The translations under genes were made by a program, and so were the position numbers. Below, in pieces: positions 31,823-39,900 of a stretch of 56,330 nucleotides of DNA. How positions within the stretch are numbered: position 1 is the stretch's first letter; the number at the start of each line of letters is the position of its first letter. The notes beneath the pieces are model-generated. The model was not told where the DNA came from and did no database searches. It was given only the letters and a program-made list of their open reading frames with translations. Source of the stretch: Streptomyces hydrogenans (GTDB taxonomy: Bacteria; Actinomycetota; Actinomycetes; Streptomycetales; Streptomycetaceae). The DNA lies in contig NZ_BNBS01000049.1 of the NCBI RefSeq assembly GCF_014656075.1, positions 1-56,330 of the forward strand, read 5' to 3'.

Positions 31823-34048
31823 CTATGCCTGCTCGGCGAGGGTGGGCTCCGCATGATCCTGCAGACGCATCAGGATGGTCCGGCAGGTGTGCTCGATCTC
31901 CAGGTCGAGAGCGACGGAGCCGGTCCACAGCTGCTCGTAGCGGTGGGGCCGGGCGAGAGCGGCGTGGACTTGAGGCAGGGCGGGGTGGGCGGCCGGGCCC
32001 ATGCGGTCGAGGCACGCGACGACGGCGTGGGCGCTGGAGTCGTCGTTCTTCCAGGCGGCCAGCAGCACTGGCAGCACGGTGTCCGTCTGATTGGCGCCGC
32101 CTATCTCCCATAGCGCTGACGCGACGCGGATGATGGTCCACCAGTCGTTCAGCACGCTCGAACCGTTCCGTTCGTTGCGCGCGTTCTCGGCGAGTTGTTC
32201 GTCGAGAATCTGCCGCAGGCGCGGCAGGACGGGGACGGAGGCAGGGCCGATCCGGCCGGCGAGGTCGATCGCGTCCGTTGCACAGCGTGTCTCCAGAAGC
32301 CGGTCCAGCAGCGGCACTACCTCCTCGGGGCAGCGCCCGATCTCCCAGACCGCGCACAGCGCCGCTGTCCTCAGGGAGAGGTCGTCGGCTTCGCTGAGGC
32401 GGCGGGCCGCGTCCAGAGCGGCTTCGGCACGGGGACCGAACGAGGCGAGCGCCTTCAGGATGGGTTCCGCGAGGTGCGACTGCTTGTGCTGGATCGCGTT
32501 CTGCAGGGCGGCGGTGAGCGCCGGGATGGCCGCCGGGTCACCGAGTTGGGAGAGGGCGACCGTGAAGGAATTGAACCCGAAACCGTAGGAATCGCCGGAG
32601 TCAGGGTTGATGGCGGTGAAACGGCTGATGAGCCTGGGAGCGAGTTCGGCAGCGGACTGAGGAAGGCGCCCGGCCACTGTCACCGCGCGCCAGGCGTCGG
32701 TGCCGGTGTCCAGTGCGACCAGCAGGCTGGGCAGGGCTCGTTCGTCTCTGAGGCCGGCCAGCGCCACGACAGCTTGCTGGTGCGCACGGCGCAGCCCGCG
32801 GTGCGGGCTCGCCCATGCATCGGACCGGTGCTCGGTGAGCTGGTTGCTGACGTAGGCGGCGAGGGCTTCGCGGGCGGGCTCGGCCAGGCGATCCAGGGCG
32901 GCGAGCGCTTCGGCCGCTGCCGCGGAGGTGTAGGAGTCGCCCGGCTGCAGGCAGTCGCCGATCAGCCGCACCAGATCGGTGTGGTCACCCCGCCAGGAGG
33001 CGATCAGACGACGGGCCATGTCGGTGGCGTCGTACCGCGTGGCCCGGTCCGCACTGCGCAGCTGCTCGGTCAGCAGCGCCTTTCGGTCGTCGAACCGCGC
33101 GCCCAGTGCCTCATGAAGGGCTTTCAGAAGCGGGGTGGTGGGGGCATGGATCCGGCCGTGGCGTTCGAGGTCGTCGAATGCTGCGGCGACGTGCCCGGGA
33201 ACAGTCGGATTGCCCTCCGCCTCGGTCTCACATGCACACAGCCGTGAGGGCCTCCGGTCGTCTGGCGCCGGGTCCTGTTCGGGCGGGGGTGCAGGGGTGA
33301 CCCGGCGGAGCAACTCGATCATGACCGGCACTGTCCGGTCGTCGATGGAATCGGGAGCGCAGCGGGCCCGGTGGGCGAGCGCCGCCAGACGGGTGTCCGC
33401 ATCCGTGCTACCGCTGTCGGCCAGCGCGTCGAACCACGCCCTCGCCGGCGCTGCGGCCGCAGGCAGACGAAGGACAAGGTCCGCCATCGTCTGCACCACC
33501 AGCACCCGCTCGGCGACACCGCTCTCGTGCACGAGGCGTTCTTGCAAGAGTCCCACCGCCCGTTCGGCGTCCTCCAAGAAGAGCCCCAACCCCTCGATCG
33601 AAGCCCTGCGCACCCGGGGGTCGGGGTCGCTGGCGTAAGCGATGAAGGCGTCGGCATGCGCCCGCATCAGGTTCGCGGTGTCGGGGTAGATCGTGGAATC
33701 CTCCCCGTTCTCGCCGCAGACCACGGCGTAGACCTCCTCGGCATCCACCGCCTCCCGACCGATGCTGAGCAGCAGTGCGACGACCTCCGCCCGGTCAGGC
33801 GTCGCCGGGTCATCCGCCATCGCGAACAGGAACGGCACACTGGCCACCGTGCTCGAATACACACTCCCCTGGTGGAGCGCACTGTTGTAGAAGCTGCCGA
33901 ACGCCTTCTCTCGCGCTTCAGCGTCCGGCGACACCATGCCGCACAACCATCCAGGAACGTCGTCGGCTGCCCCGTAGGCGTGGCCCAAGGACGCCCAGTC
34001 GATGCTCTGCAAGTTGTTGATCATGCCCAGCACTATGCCGGGCAGCAC
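31823..34048 (-). CDS. Large HEAT-repeat protein
   Basis: The 741-residue protein is an alpha solenoid. It opens INNLQSIDWASLGHAYGAAD and carries many HEAT-like pairs, such as DPRVRRASIEGLGLFLEDAE, AAAAEALAALDRLAEPAREA, RRAHQQAVVALAGLRDERAL and SLRTAALCAVWEIGRCPEEV. It has no signal peptide, membrane helix or catalytic motif. It is a scaffold or binding protein; similar stand-alone proteins occur in immunity-gene islands. GTG 34048 has AGGAG five bases upstream; ATG 34024 is the alternative. It is flanked on both sides by matching HNH-nuclease fragments on the opposite strand. Confidence 0.82.
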   Translation of the reverse strand: MLPGIVLGMINNLQSIDWASLGHAYGAADDVPGWLCGMVSPDAEAREKAFGSFYNSALHQGSVYSSTVASVPFLFAMADDPATPDRAEVVALLLSIGREAVDAEEVYAVVCGENGEDSTIYPDTANLMRAHADAFIAYASDPDPRVRRASIEGLGLFLEDAERAVGLLQERLVHESGVAERVLVVQTMADLVLRLPAAAAPARAWFDALADSGSTDADTRLAALAHRARCAPDSIDDRTVPVMIELLRRVTPAPPPEQDPAPDDRRPSRLCACETEAEGNPTVPGHVAAAFDDLERHGRIHAPTTPLLKALHEALGARFDDRKALLTEQLRSADRATRYDATDMARRLIASWRGDHTDLVRLIGDCLQPGDSYTSAAAAEALAALDRLAEPAREALAAYVSNQLTEHRSDAWASPHRGLRRAHQQAVVALAGLRDERALPSLLVALDTGTDAWRAVTVAGRLPQSAAELAPRLISRFTAINPDSGDSYGFGFNSFTVALSQLGDPAAIPALTAALQNAIQHKQSHLAEPILKALASFGPRAEAALDAARRLSEADDLSLRTAALCAVWEIGRCPEEVVPLLDRLLETRCATDAIDLAGRIGPASVPVLPRLRQILDEQLAENARNERNGSSVLNDWWTIIRVASALWEIGGANQTDTVLPVLLAAWKNDDSSAHAVVACLDRMGPAAHPALPQVHAALARPHRYEQLWTGSVALDLEIEHTCRTILMRLQDHAEPTLAEQA

Positions 34049-34171
34049 TGACACTCCTGGCAGAACCGGCCTCGACGCTCATCCCACACAGGCACGGAGC
34101 CGAAGGAGTAGGCACCGAAGCTCACGGGATACCGCTCTCTCGAATGACGCTCCCTGCCAACTGAGCAGACG

Positions 34172-34447
34172 GCGTGGGGTGCGGCGCGGCGTGAGGCGTA
34201 CGCGAACGACCAGGACAGTCCCGACACTCTGATCGCGGTCACCGCGGCCTCGAACCGCAGCAAGGCGGACAAGGATCCGGCCGAGTGGCTGCCGTCGGAC
34301 GCCTCCTGCCACTGCGCCTGTGCCGCGATCTGGGTCGGTACGAAGCTGCGCTGGGACCTGGCCGCTGATGAGGCCGAGCGGGAGGTGCTGCTGGGGCTCG
34401 CCGAGGACTGTCCGGCGACGGTCGTCTCTTACGAGCCGGCGCCGTAG
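34172..34447 (+). pseudogene. C-terminal fragment of an HNH nuclease (DUF1524-like), copy 2
   Basis: The frame reads AWGAARREAYANDQDSPDTL, VAVTAASNRSKADKDPAEWL and GTKLRWDLAADEAEREVLL to a TAG, again 91 residues. It aligns gap-free in length with copy 1 and shares the upstream stretch ATGACGCTCCCTGCCAACTG (copy 1: GTGACGTCCCCTGCCAGCTG). The N-terminal half of the nuclease is missing in both. Cys-rich CHCACAAIW replaces the usual sequence here. Confidence 0.75.
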
Positions 34448-34620
34448 TCCTGGCGGCATCCCGCTTTTGCCCTCGTCTTGCTGGTTGCCTGTCCGCCCGC
34501 GGGCCGGCAGTGCGGGTGAGTTCAGGCGCTGGTGGCGACCCTCATGAAGACGGCCGGTTCGGTGTGTTCGTTGAGGTGCGGGGAGCGGTGCTTTCCTGTG
34601 ACAGGCACGTTGAGATTCAT

Positions 34621-34768
34621 GGGTCCATCCCCGCGCGAGCGAGGAGCAGCGGCGGATCGCCGCCATGACCCACCAGAGCCCATCACCGCCGAGAAGCAGG
34701 ACCGGGAGCCCAGAGCGATGCGCGGGGCATCGGCAGCTGGGAACCATCCCCGCAGGCACGAGGAGCAG
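34621..34768 (-). CRISPR. CRISPR remnant E (2 clear repeats and a weak one)
   Basis: Clear repeat-like 29-mers start at 34621 (GGGTCCATCCCCGCGCGAGC) and 34740 (GGAACCATCCCCGCAGGCAC). A weak one lies between them near 34676 (GAGCCCATCACCGCCGAGAA). The distance of 119 bases is three short of two 61-base units, so indels have occurred. Same orientation as the other four remnants. Confidence 0.65.
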
Positions 34769-34813
34769 AGCAGAGCGATCCCGTTGCGAACATGATCTCA
34801 GTGGCTGTTGTTG

Positions 34814-34862
34814 TTCCGATCTTGAGCAGTGTCGCTCGAACGAAAGTCTCTGTATCGGGTGA
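34814..34862 (+). repeat. Copy of the IS left-end sequence found at 35788-35837
   Basis: CCGATCTTGAG, GTCG-TCGAACG and AGTCTC-T-TCG-GTGA occur in the same order and spacing here and at 35788-35837. There they precede a frameshifted transposase. The two copies are direct repeats flanking the methyltransferase gene. This one is probably an IS end remnant. Confidence 0.5.
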
Positions 34863-34963
34863 CCGAGGTGGGTGCCGGGCAGGAGAAGGCGGCGTACATG
34901 GCCGTCTCGGCGCAGATCATCGCGTGTAGCTCGCCGTGGTCCCCTCAGAGTGGAGTGTCGACG

Positions 34964-35728
34964 CTACTCGGATCGTCGACGCGCGAGATGGGCGATGATG
35001 TCGGCGGAGATCTCGACCCTCTCGGGCAGGACCCGTGTGATCGCGTTGTACGCCTGCTGTCTCTTCGGCGGAGGCAGTTGGAGATACGCCGAGACGGTCG
35101 ACAGGTAGCCGACGTAATCAGGAGCGCTCATTGTCAAGCGCCGTTTGACGACGGCCTGCTGAACGTCGAGAAACAACGGAGACTGCTGCAGCTCCGTACC
35201 CGGCCACTGCATTTCCTCGCCAGGAGCAGTCCCGTCGGGAGATGGGACCTCGTCGCTTTCCAGGAACGGCGCCCGCGCCGCACGCACAGCCTCCGCAACA
35301 GCTGGGTCAGCCAGCTGAACCTGGCCGCCGAATGAGGCGAACACGCCCTCCGGTTCCAGTAGCGCGGCCGCTCTTGACCACCGACCCTCCGGGCGTGTCC
35401 AGTGCAGGGCTGCCGCTGCATAGACCAACCCATAGGTCTCACCTGACCGCAGGTCCTCGAATGCGGCCCGCACTGTCGTCACGTTCGGGGGCACGGTCTT
35501 GTTCAGCTCGGCGAGCATGGCGGCGTCGGGCTCCGTCGCCGTGATCGTGACCCCTTGGTCAGCGAACAGGCGGGTTGCTTTGCCGGTCCCCGCACCGATC
35601 TCCAGGGCCGTCCGGACCGGCCGGCCCGCGTACGTCATCACCAAGTCGAAGAGCTCCTTGGGATACCCCGGCCGGAACCTTTCGTAGGCTTTCGCGGTTG
35701 CGCCGAAGCTCAGTGCACGAGCAGACAT
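34964..35728 (-). CDS. Class I SAM-dependent methyltransferase
   Basis: The 254-residue protein begins MSARALSFGATAKAYERFRP-GYP, typical of the UbiE/Methyltransf_11 group. Motif I (TALEIGAGTGKATRLFADQG, about residues 35-54) binds SAM and ITATEPDAAMLAEL is motif II. LVYAAAALHWTRPEGRWSRA resembles the post-I region. The C-terminal half (QQSPLFLDVQQAVVKRRLTM, then a helical end) would bind an unknown small-molecule substrate. AGGATGG lies a few bases before ATG 35728. No linked biosynthetic gene is present, so the substrate cannot be guessed. Confidence 0.85.
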   Translation of the reverse strand: MSARALSFGATAKAYERFRPGYPKELFDLVMTYAGRPVRTALEIGAGTGKATRLFADQGVTITATEPDAAMLAELNKTVPPNVTTVRAAFEDLRSGETYGLVYAAAALHWTRPEGRWSRAAALLEPEGVFASFGGQVQLADPAVAEAVRAARAPFLESDEVPSPDGTAPGEEMQWPGTELQQSPLFLDVQQAVVKRRLTMSAPDYVGYLSTVSAYLQLPPPKRQQAYNAITRVLPERVEISADIIAHLARRRSE

Positions 35729-35787
35729 GCCGACCATCCTCACACGAGCGGTGCAGACAGCGCTTGGAAGTACTCAGCGGCTTGGCT

Positions 35788-36840
35788 GTCCGATCTTGAG
35801 GGGCGCTGGTCGAACGGGAGTCTCGATCGAGTGAGTGTGGCAGTCGTTGTGCATGAAAGCAGGGCCTCTTGGTAGCTCGAGGGGTGTCTACGCCAAAGAG
35901 CGGCCCAGGAGGCCCTGTTGTCGCATTCGTACGGCATCGCGGGAACGGGGTCCACTTCGGTCACTTTCGGGTGTGACTGTCTGGCACACCGGTTCGGGAA
36001 CGCCTCCGACCACGGGGTCCGTGTGCGCCGCTACCCGACGGACATGTCCGATGCAGAGTGGGCGGTGGTGAGGCCGCTGCTGCCAGCGCCGGGCCGGCTG
36101 CGCGGGCGGGGCGGGCAGCCGGAGGCGTACTGCCACCGCGCAATGTTGGACGCGGTCCGCCACCTCGTCGACAATGGAACGGAGTGGCGGGCGATGCCGG
36201 CCGACTTCCCGCCGTGGGACCGGGTCTACGCGTTCTTCCGCCGTTGGCGCGACCATGGTCTGGTCAAGGAGTTCCACGACCGGCTTCGCAGCAAGGTCCG
36301 CGAGCGGGCCGGGCGGGACCCGGAGCCGAGCGCAGGGGTGACCGACTCCCAGTCCGTCAAGGCGGACGCCGTCGTCGGGGCCGACAACCGGGGCTTCGAC
36401 GGCGGCAAGCTGGTCAACGGCCGCAAGCGGCACGCCGTGGTCGACACCCTCGGCCTGCTGCTGGGGGGTGATGGTCACCGCGGCGGATATCGGCGACCGC
36501 GCCGCCGCCCATGTCCTGCTTGCCCAGGTCGCGGCCTCGCATCACCGATTGGCCCTGCTCTGGGCCGACGGCGGTTGCACGGGCAGCCTCGTCGAGTACG
36601 GCCTCACCGTCCTCGCCTTGGTCCTCGCCATCGTCAAGCGCAGTGACGACATGCGCGGCTTCGTGGTGCTGCCCAAGCGGCGGATCGTGGAGCGGTTCTT
36701 TGCCCATCTGATGCGGAGCCGCCGCCTGGTGCGGGACTTCGAGAGGTCCACCAGCAGCGCGGAGGCGATGGTCTACTGGTCGGCGACGATGCTCATGACC
36801 CGCCGCCTGGCCCGGCCACGGCCTTCGCGAGCGTGAACCG
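35788..36840 (+). mobile_element. IS5-family element, right boundary unclear
   Basis: A left-end sequence (35788-35837, repeated at 34814) precedes a frameshifted transposase ending at 36836. No matching right inverted repeat could be found just after the gene. The minus-strand gene at 36793-37338 overlaps the transposase end, so the element may extend to about 37400 or be truncated. Confidence 0.5.
35918..36836 (+). pseudogene. IS5-family transposase with one frameshift
   Basis: TTG 35918 follows a GGAGG site. The first frame gives the DUF4096-like part (RYPTDMSDAEWAVVRPLLPA, then NGTEWRAMPADFPPWDRVYA) and the first catalytic segment (GVTDSQSVKADAVVG, then NGRKRHAVVDTLGLLLG). At the G6 run near 36468 the reading must move one base to continue VMVTAADIGDRAAAHVLLAQ, LLWADGGCTG and RRIVERFFAHLMRSRRLVRD. 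The extra G kills the gene unless it is a sequencing error or a slippage site. The C-terminus overlaps the convergent gene by 44 bases. Confidence 0.75.
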
Positions 36841-37338
36841 GCCCGGCGCCGGCTCGGCCAGCCACCCGCGCGCTGTCAGCCGCTTCGCCTTCGACCGCAA
36901 CGCCTCGATCTTCGCGGGCACCGGGTCCAGGCCGAAGCAACTGGCCATCTCCTGGCAATTCAGCGGGCCTTGACCGAGCCGGCGCCGGTCCGCGAGAGCC
37001 TGCACGATGCGCTGGTAGTCCGTCGACAGTGCCGACCGGGCCAGACCCACACGCCACATCGGTACCACCGACTTCGGCTTCGCCGCCTGCGAAGATGCAG
37101 GAAGCGCGGGCGGCTCACCGCGATCCGACGGCTCCTCGGCGGCATCCGGGCCGACGACGTTCTCTTCGCCCGGGGACAGCACCTCGCCGACGCGTGAGCG
37201 GGCGATGATCCACTCGTTCCACTCCTGCTCGGCCGCGACCAGCTCGGCCTGGATACGGTCCGCCTCCTCCCGCAGCGCGTCAACACGACGGCGAGCGGTC
37301 AGCTCACGCTGTTCCAGCAGCCCCACGACCGACGGCAT
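36793..37338 (-). CDS. Coiled-coil protein with a DNA-binding-like C-terminus, antisense partner of a transposase
   Basis: The 181-residue protein starts MPSVVGLLEQRELTARRRVD and forms a coiled coil to about residue 48 (LREEADRIQAELVAAEQEWN). A Pro-rich linker precedes a winged-helix-like C-terminal half (YQRIVQALADRRRLGQGPLN, CQEMASCFGLDPVPAKIEAL, AKRLTARGWLAEPAPGRF). GGAGGAGG lies nine bases before ATG 37338. Its 3' end overlaps the end of the convergent transposase. I recall this protein as common in streptomycetes near IS5-type transposases, which would fit a mobile-element accessory role, but the function is unknown. Confidence 0.7.
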   Translation of the reverse strand: MPSVVGLLEQRELTARRRVDALREEADRIQAELVAAEQEWNEWIIARSRVGEVLSPGEENVVGPDAAEEPSDRGEPPALPASSQAAKPKSVVPMWRVGLARSALSTDYQRIVQALADRRRLGQGPLNCQEMASCFGLDPVPAKIEALRSKAKRLTARGWLAEPAPGRFTLAKAVAGPGGGS

Positions 37339-37444
37339 CCCCGACCTCCTCCCAAGCGACGACACGTCACGACTCCCCGAGACCGCCGACCCCATGTATG
37401 AACAGCGGAAAGGCAGCCCTCAAGCCCGGAAAGACAACAACCAC

Positions 37445-38329
37445 TTACACGGGCGGAGCGTCCTGGGGCTGCTCGGCGCTGCAGAACTGCTCCACGAGGA
37501 GCGGGGTGCCGAGGACGGTCGCGGTGAGCTTGCGGTGGGCGGATTCGAGGGTGCGGATGGTGGCGGGCAGGCAGGCCGACGGGGCCGGTGCGCCGCCGCG
37601 CGGGCGGCCGGGGGCGGTGGTGACCCAGAGTTGGTGGACGTCGCCGCCCTTCAGGTCCTTGAGGTGGCCGGCTGTCAGGGCCTGATGGGTTCGGGACCAG
37701 CGTTCAAGGGCGTGGGCGCTGGTTTCGTCGGTGATCGGGTGCCAGGTGCCACGGACGCGGATGCGCGGGGGCTGATGGTCGAGGTCGAGGTCGTCGCGGC
37801 GCAGGGGGTGGAGGACGGCGAGGCCTTCGCCGGTGGTGAGGGCGGCGGCGATGACGGCGGCGGAGCGTTCCCAGGTGGTCTGGAGGATGCCGACGGGGTG
37901 GAGTTCGGTGAGGGCCTGGAGGGCGCGCCGGGCCTCGTCGGGGGTGAGGCGTGGGGCGAACTGCCCGGCCGGGGGGCGTAGGTCGAGCGGGCGGCCGTAG
38001 TGGGCAGAGAAGGCGTTGGCCGTGGAGACCCTGGCGGCCATGGAGTTCTGGGAGGCCTCGGAGCGGGAGCTGCTGCGGCGCCGGGTGTGTCCCTGGGCGG
38101 CTGCGTGTAGCCACCGGGCGACGTTCTCCTCGTCCAGGAGCTCGGCGGTGGCGACGAGGCTGCGGGGTCGGTCGTGCGCTTCAGCGATCCAGGCGAGGTA
38201 CTCGTCGAGGAAGGCCTTGCGCTGGCGCCGGGTGGAGGCGGTGTTGAGCGAGGCGAGAAACGTGTCGATGGCCTGGGCGGCGCGGGAGGGGAATTGGCTG
38301 GTGGGGGCCGTTCGCTGGGGGGTGTTCAT
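37445..38329 (-). CDS. Integrase-like protein without a visible catalytic set
   Basis: The 294-residue protein has an N-terminal SAM-like core-binding domain of tyrosine recombinases (AIDTFLASLNTASTRRQRKA, FLDEYLAWI). Its middle part imitates the catalytic box I (AAALTTGEGLAVLHPLRRDD-LDLDHQPPRIRV). The Arg that normally follows GL is replaced by Glu. I see no HxxR box or C-terminal Tyr. The protein may bind DNA but should not recombine it. ATG 38329 has GGAG about 11 bases upstream. It may be a relic of an integrative element or a repurposed DNA-binding protein. Confidence 0.55.
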   Translation of the reverse strand: MNTPQRTAPTSQFPSRAAQAIDTFLASLNTASTRRQRKAFLDEYLAWIAEAHDRPRSLVATAELLDEENVARWLHAAAQGHTRRRSSSRSEASQNSMAARVSTANAFSAHYGRPLDLRPPAGQFAPRLTPDEARRALQALTELHPVGILQTTWERSAAVIAAALTTGEGLAVLHPLRRDDLDLDHQPPRIRVRGTWHPITDETSAHALERWSRTHQALTAGHLKDLKGGDVHQLWVTTAPGRPRGGAPAPSACLPATIRTLESAHRKLTATVLGTPLLVEQFCSAEQPQDAPPV

Positions 38330-38406
38330 CGGCTGCGGTCTCCGCGGGGTCGGGCTCGACCGTCAGGGTACGTCGCCGCGGCCTGAGGTAGTCCGGGAAC
38401 CGGCGC

Positions 38407-38604
38407 CTACAGGTCGGATTCCGGAGCCTCGGGCTCGGCCTTGAAGAAGGGTCCCAGCCAGTTGAGCAGCCGGAAGCCGCGGTCGCTCTTCTTGGGAGCC
38501 CAAAGAGCGGTCGCGGCGCCGGCGACGACGAGCGCCAGGAAGGTATAGACGACGACATCGTGCGTGTTGTTGTTCTGGGGCTCGGGCTCGTTCGGGGTGT
38601 CCAT
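38407..38604 (-). CDS. Small single-pass membrane protein
   Basis: The 65-residue protein has a polar Asn-rich start (MDTPNEPEPQNNNTHDVV), one membrane helix (VYTFLALVVAGAATALWA) and a basic then acidic tail ending KAEPEAPESDL. GAGGACACGG precedes the ATG. It lies upstream of, and in the same direction as, the integrase-like gene, 77 bases from its start. No family recognised. Confidence 0.6.
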   Translation of the reverse strand: MDTPNEPEPQNNNTHDVVVYTFLALVVAGAATALWAPKKSDRGFRLLNWLGPFFKAEPEAPESDL

Positions 38605-38744
38605 CCGTGTCCTCGGTGAGGCTCGGGGAACAGCCTAGTAGAGCCGTTCTTGCGGCAGTTCGTGTGATGGTCTTGAGCGTATCGCCCATGTCCTCTGCCA
38701 CGTAATCTTGACCGAAGCGGGAAACGCTGCCGGGCTGTCAATTG

Positions 38745-39242
38745 TCAGGCGAGCGGGCCGGCCAGCAGCTGAACTGCCAGGGCGTGCAGTTCAGTCAGCA
38801 GTTCCTTCGACGGGCCTCCGCAGCACTCGAGCTGGTCCTCCGCGCGGTGCAGCCAACTGCGGACCGGCCACAGCGGGGATTCCGGATCGTCGGGATGCCA
38901 TAGCTCGTAGCCGATCCGCTCGGCCGCCGCCAACGGTTCGAGGCGGCCGTCCAGCAGGTCCCGCAGGCAGTACCGGGCCAGCGCCAGGCTGCGAGCCTCA
39001 GCGGTGACCGGCAGCCGCAACGCAGGCCAGAGTTCCTGCTCCAGCTCCGACAGCAGGTGACGCGCTTCCAAAGCGTCCCACTCGGGCAGCACGCCGAGCT
39101 CCCACAGGCGCGGGGTGTCCACCCCGCCGGCCAGAGCAGACTGAGCGGCCTCCACCGCCGCGGCGACCGTCGTCGGATCGCCGACGGGCCCACGCTCCAG
39201 TAGCACCCGGCGCAACGGTTCCAGTGCCTCGTCCGACTCCAT
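38745..39242 (-). CDS. Helical protein of unknown function
   Basis: The 165-residue acidic protein is mostly helical: EALEPLRRVLLERGPVGDPT, TTVAAAVEAAQSALAGGVDT, then ARHLLSELEQELWPALRLPV and ALARYCLRDLLDGRLEPLAA. A conserved-looking IGYELWHPDDPESPLWPVRS follows. This style is common in streptomycete proteins of unknown function, some of them in toxin-immunity neighbourhoods. No membrane segment. It is divergent from the sigma-factor cluster, with a 427-base gap. Confidence 0.65.
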   Translation of the reverse strand: MESDEALEPLRRVLLERGPVGDPTTVAAAVEAAQSALAGGVDTPRLWELGVLPEWDALEARHLLSELEQELWPALRLPVTAEARSLALARYCLRDLLDGRLEPLAAAERIGYELWHPDDPESPLWPVRSWLHRAEDQLECCGGPSKELLTELHALAVQLLAGPLA

Positions 39243-39669
39243 GACCCGACCCTAGACGCCAGCTCTGCACCGGTTCGGCCACCACGGCCTCCCCGCCCCG
39301 TCGTCCGGCCAGCCGTTCGTGTCGGCTCGTGTCGAGCCGAGTCGTACGTGACGTCCCGATACGGACAAGGCGGGGCACCGGGGTGGGGCGGGGGCGCTCC
39401 GGGCTGCCGGGAGGGGCTGGTCGCGGGTTTCGGCAGTTTGCTGTTATTGAGGTTCAGTGCGGTGCGGACGTCAGGGCCCCTGCCGGTGAAGGGGGACGGG
39501 GACGGCTCCTGCATGACACCCCGCCCAAGATTCTTTTCCGACCCTCCCCCGCCGCGCCCCGCCCCGAAAAACCCCCGCCGGCCTGTCATGCAGAACCCGC
39601 CCCCCACGCCCCTTCCTGTGTGAACGGCCTGCGCGGAACAGCCGCGCGAGCCCCGCCGGAAGGAACACA
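39243..39669. promoter_or_regulatory. Promoter region of the first tethered-sigma unit with a TGCATGACA/TGTCATGCA inverted pair
   Basis: No gene lies in these 427 bases. TGCATGACA (39510-39518) and its complement TGTCATGCA (39584-39592) form a separated dyad. The second copy begins a leader that is repeated before the second sigma gene at 41017. From TGTCATGCAG to the start codon both leaders are about 85 bases and share GTGAAC, CCGCGCGAGC and AAGGA-CAC blocks. In this copy the ATG within TGTCATGCAG opens an 11-codon upstream frame, MQNPPPTPLPV. Confidence 0.55.
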
Positions 39670-39900
39670 ATGGAACTCGTCATCGCCGCCGTCCTGGTCG
39701 TCCTCGTCCCGCTCGCCGACAAGCTCATCAAGATCCTCCAGGACCGCAGCCACACCCGGGGGGAGACCGAGGTCATCCACGCACACGTCCTCGCCGACCT
39801 TGCCCGCGCCCAGGGCGAAGCCGAACTCATCCGCGCCCGCGCCACCCTCCCCGCCACCCGCACCACCGCGGACAAGAAGGGCACAGGCCGCCGTGTCTGA
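39670..39900 (+). CDS. Small membrane-anchored protein upstream of a sigma factor
   Basis: The 76-residue protein begins with a membrane helix (MELVIAAVLVVLVPLADKLI). A charged helical tail (QDRSHTRGETEVIHAHVLAD, LARAQGEAELIRARATL) and a basic end follow. AAGGAACAC lies just before the ATG. Its last eight bases overlap the GTG of the sigma-factor gene, a strong sign of translational coupling. It could be a partner or anti-sigma-like membrane protein for the sigma factor, but no zinc-finger or known anti-sigma motif is present. I recognise no family. Confidence 0.65.
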   Translation: MELVIAAVLVVLVPLADKLIKILQDRSHTRGETEVIHAHVLADLARAQGEAELIRARATLPATRTTADKKGTGRRV

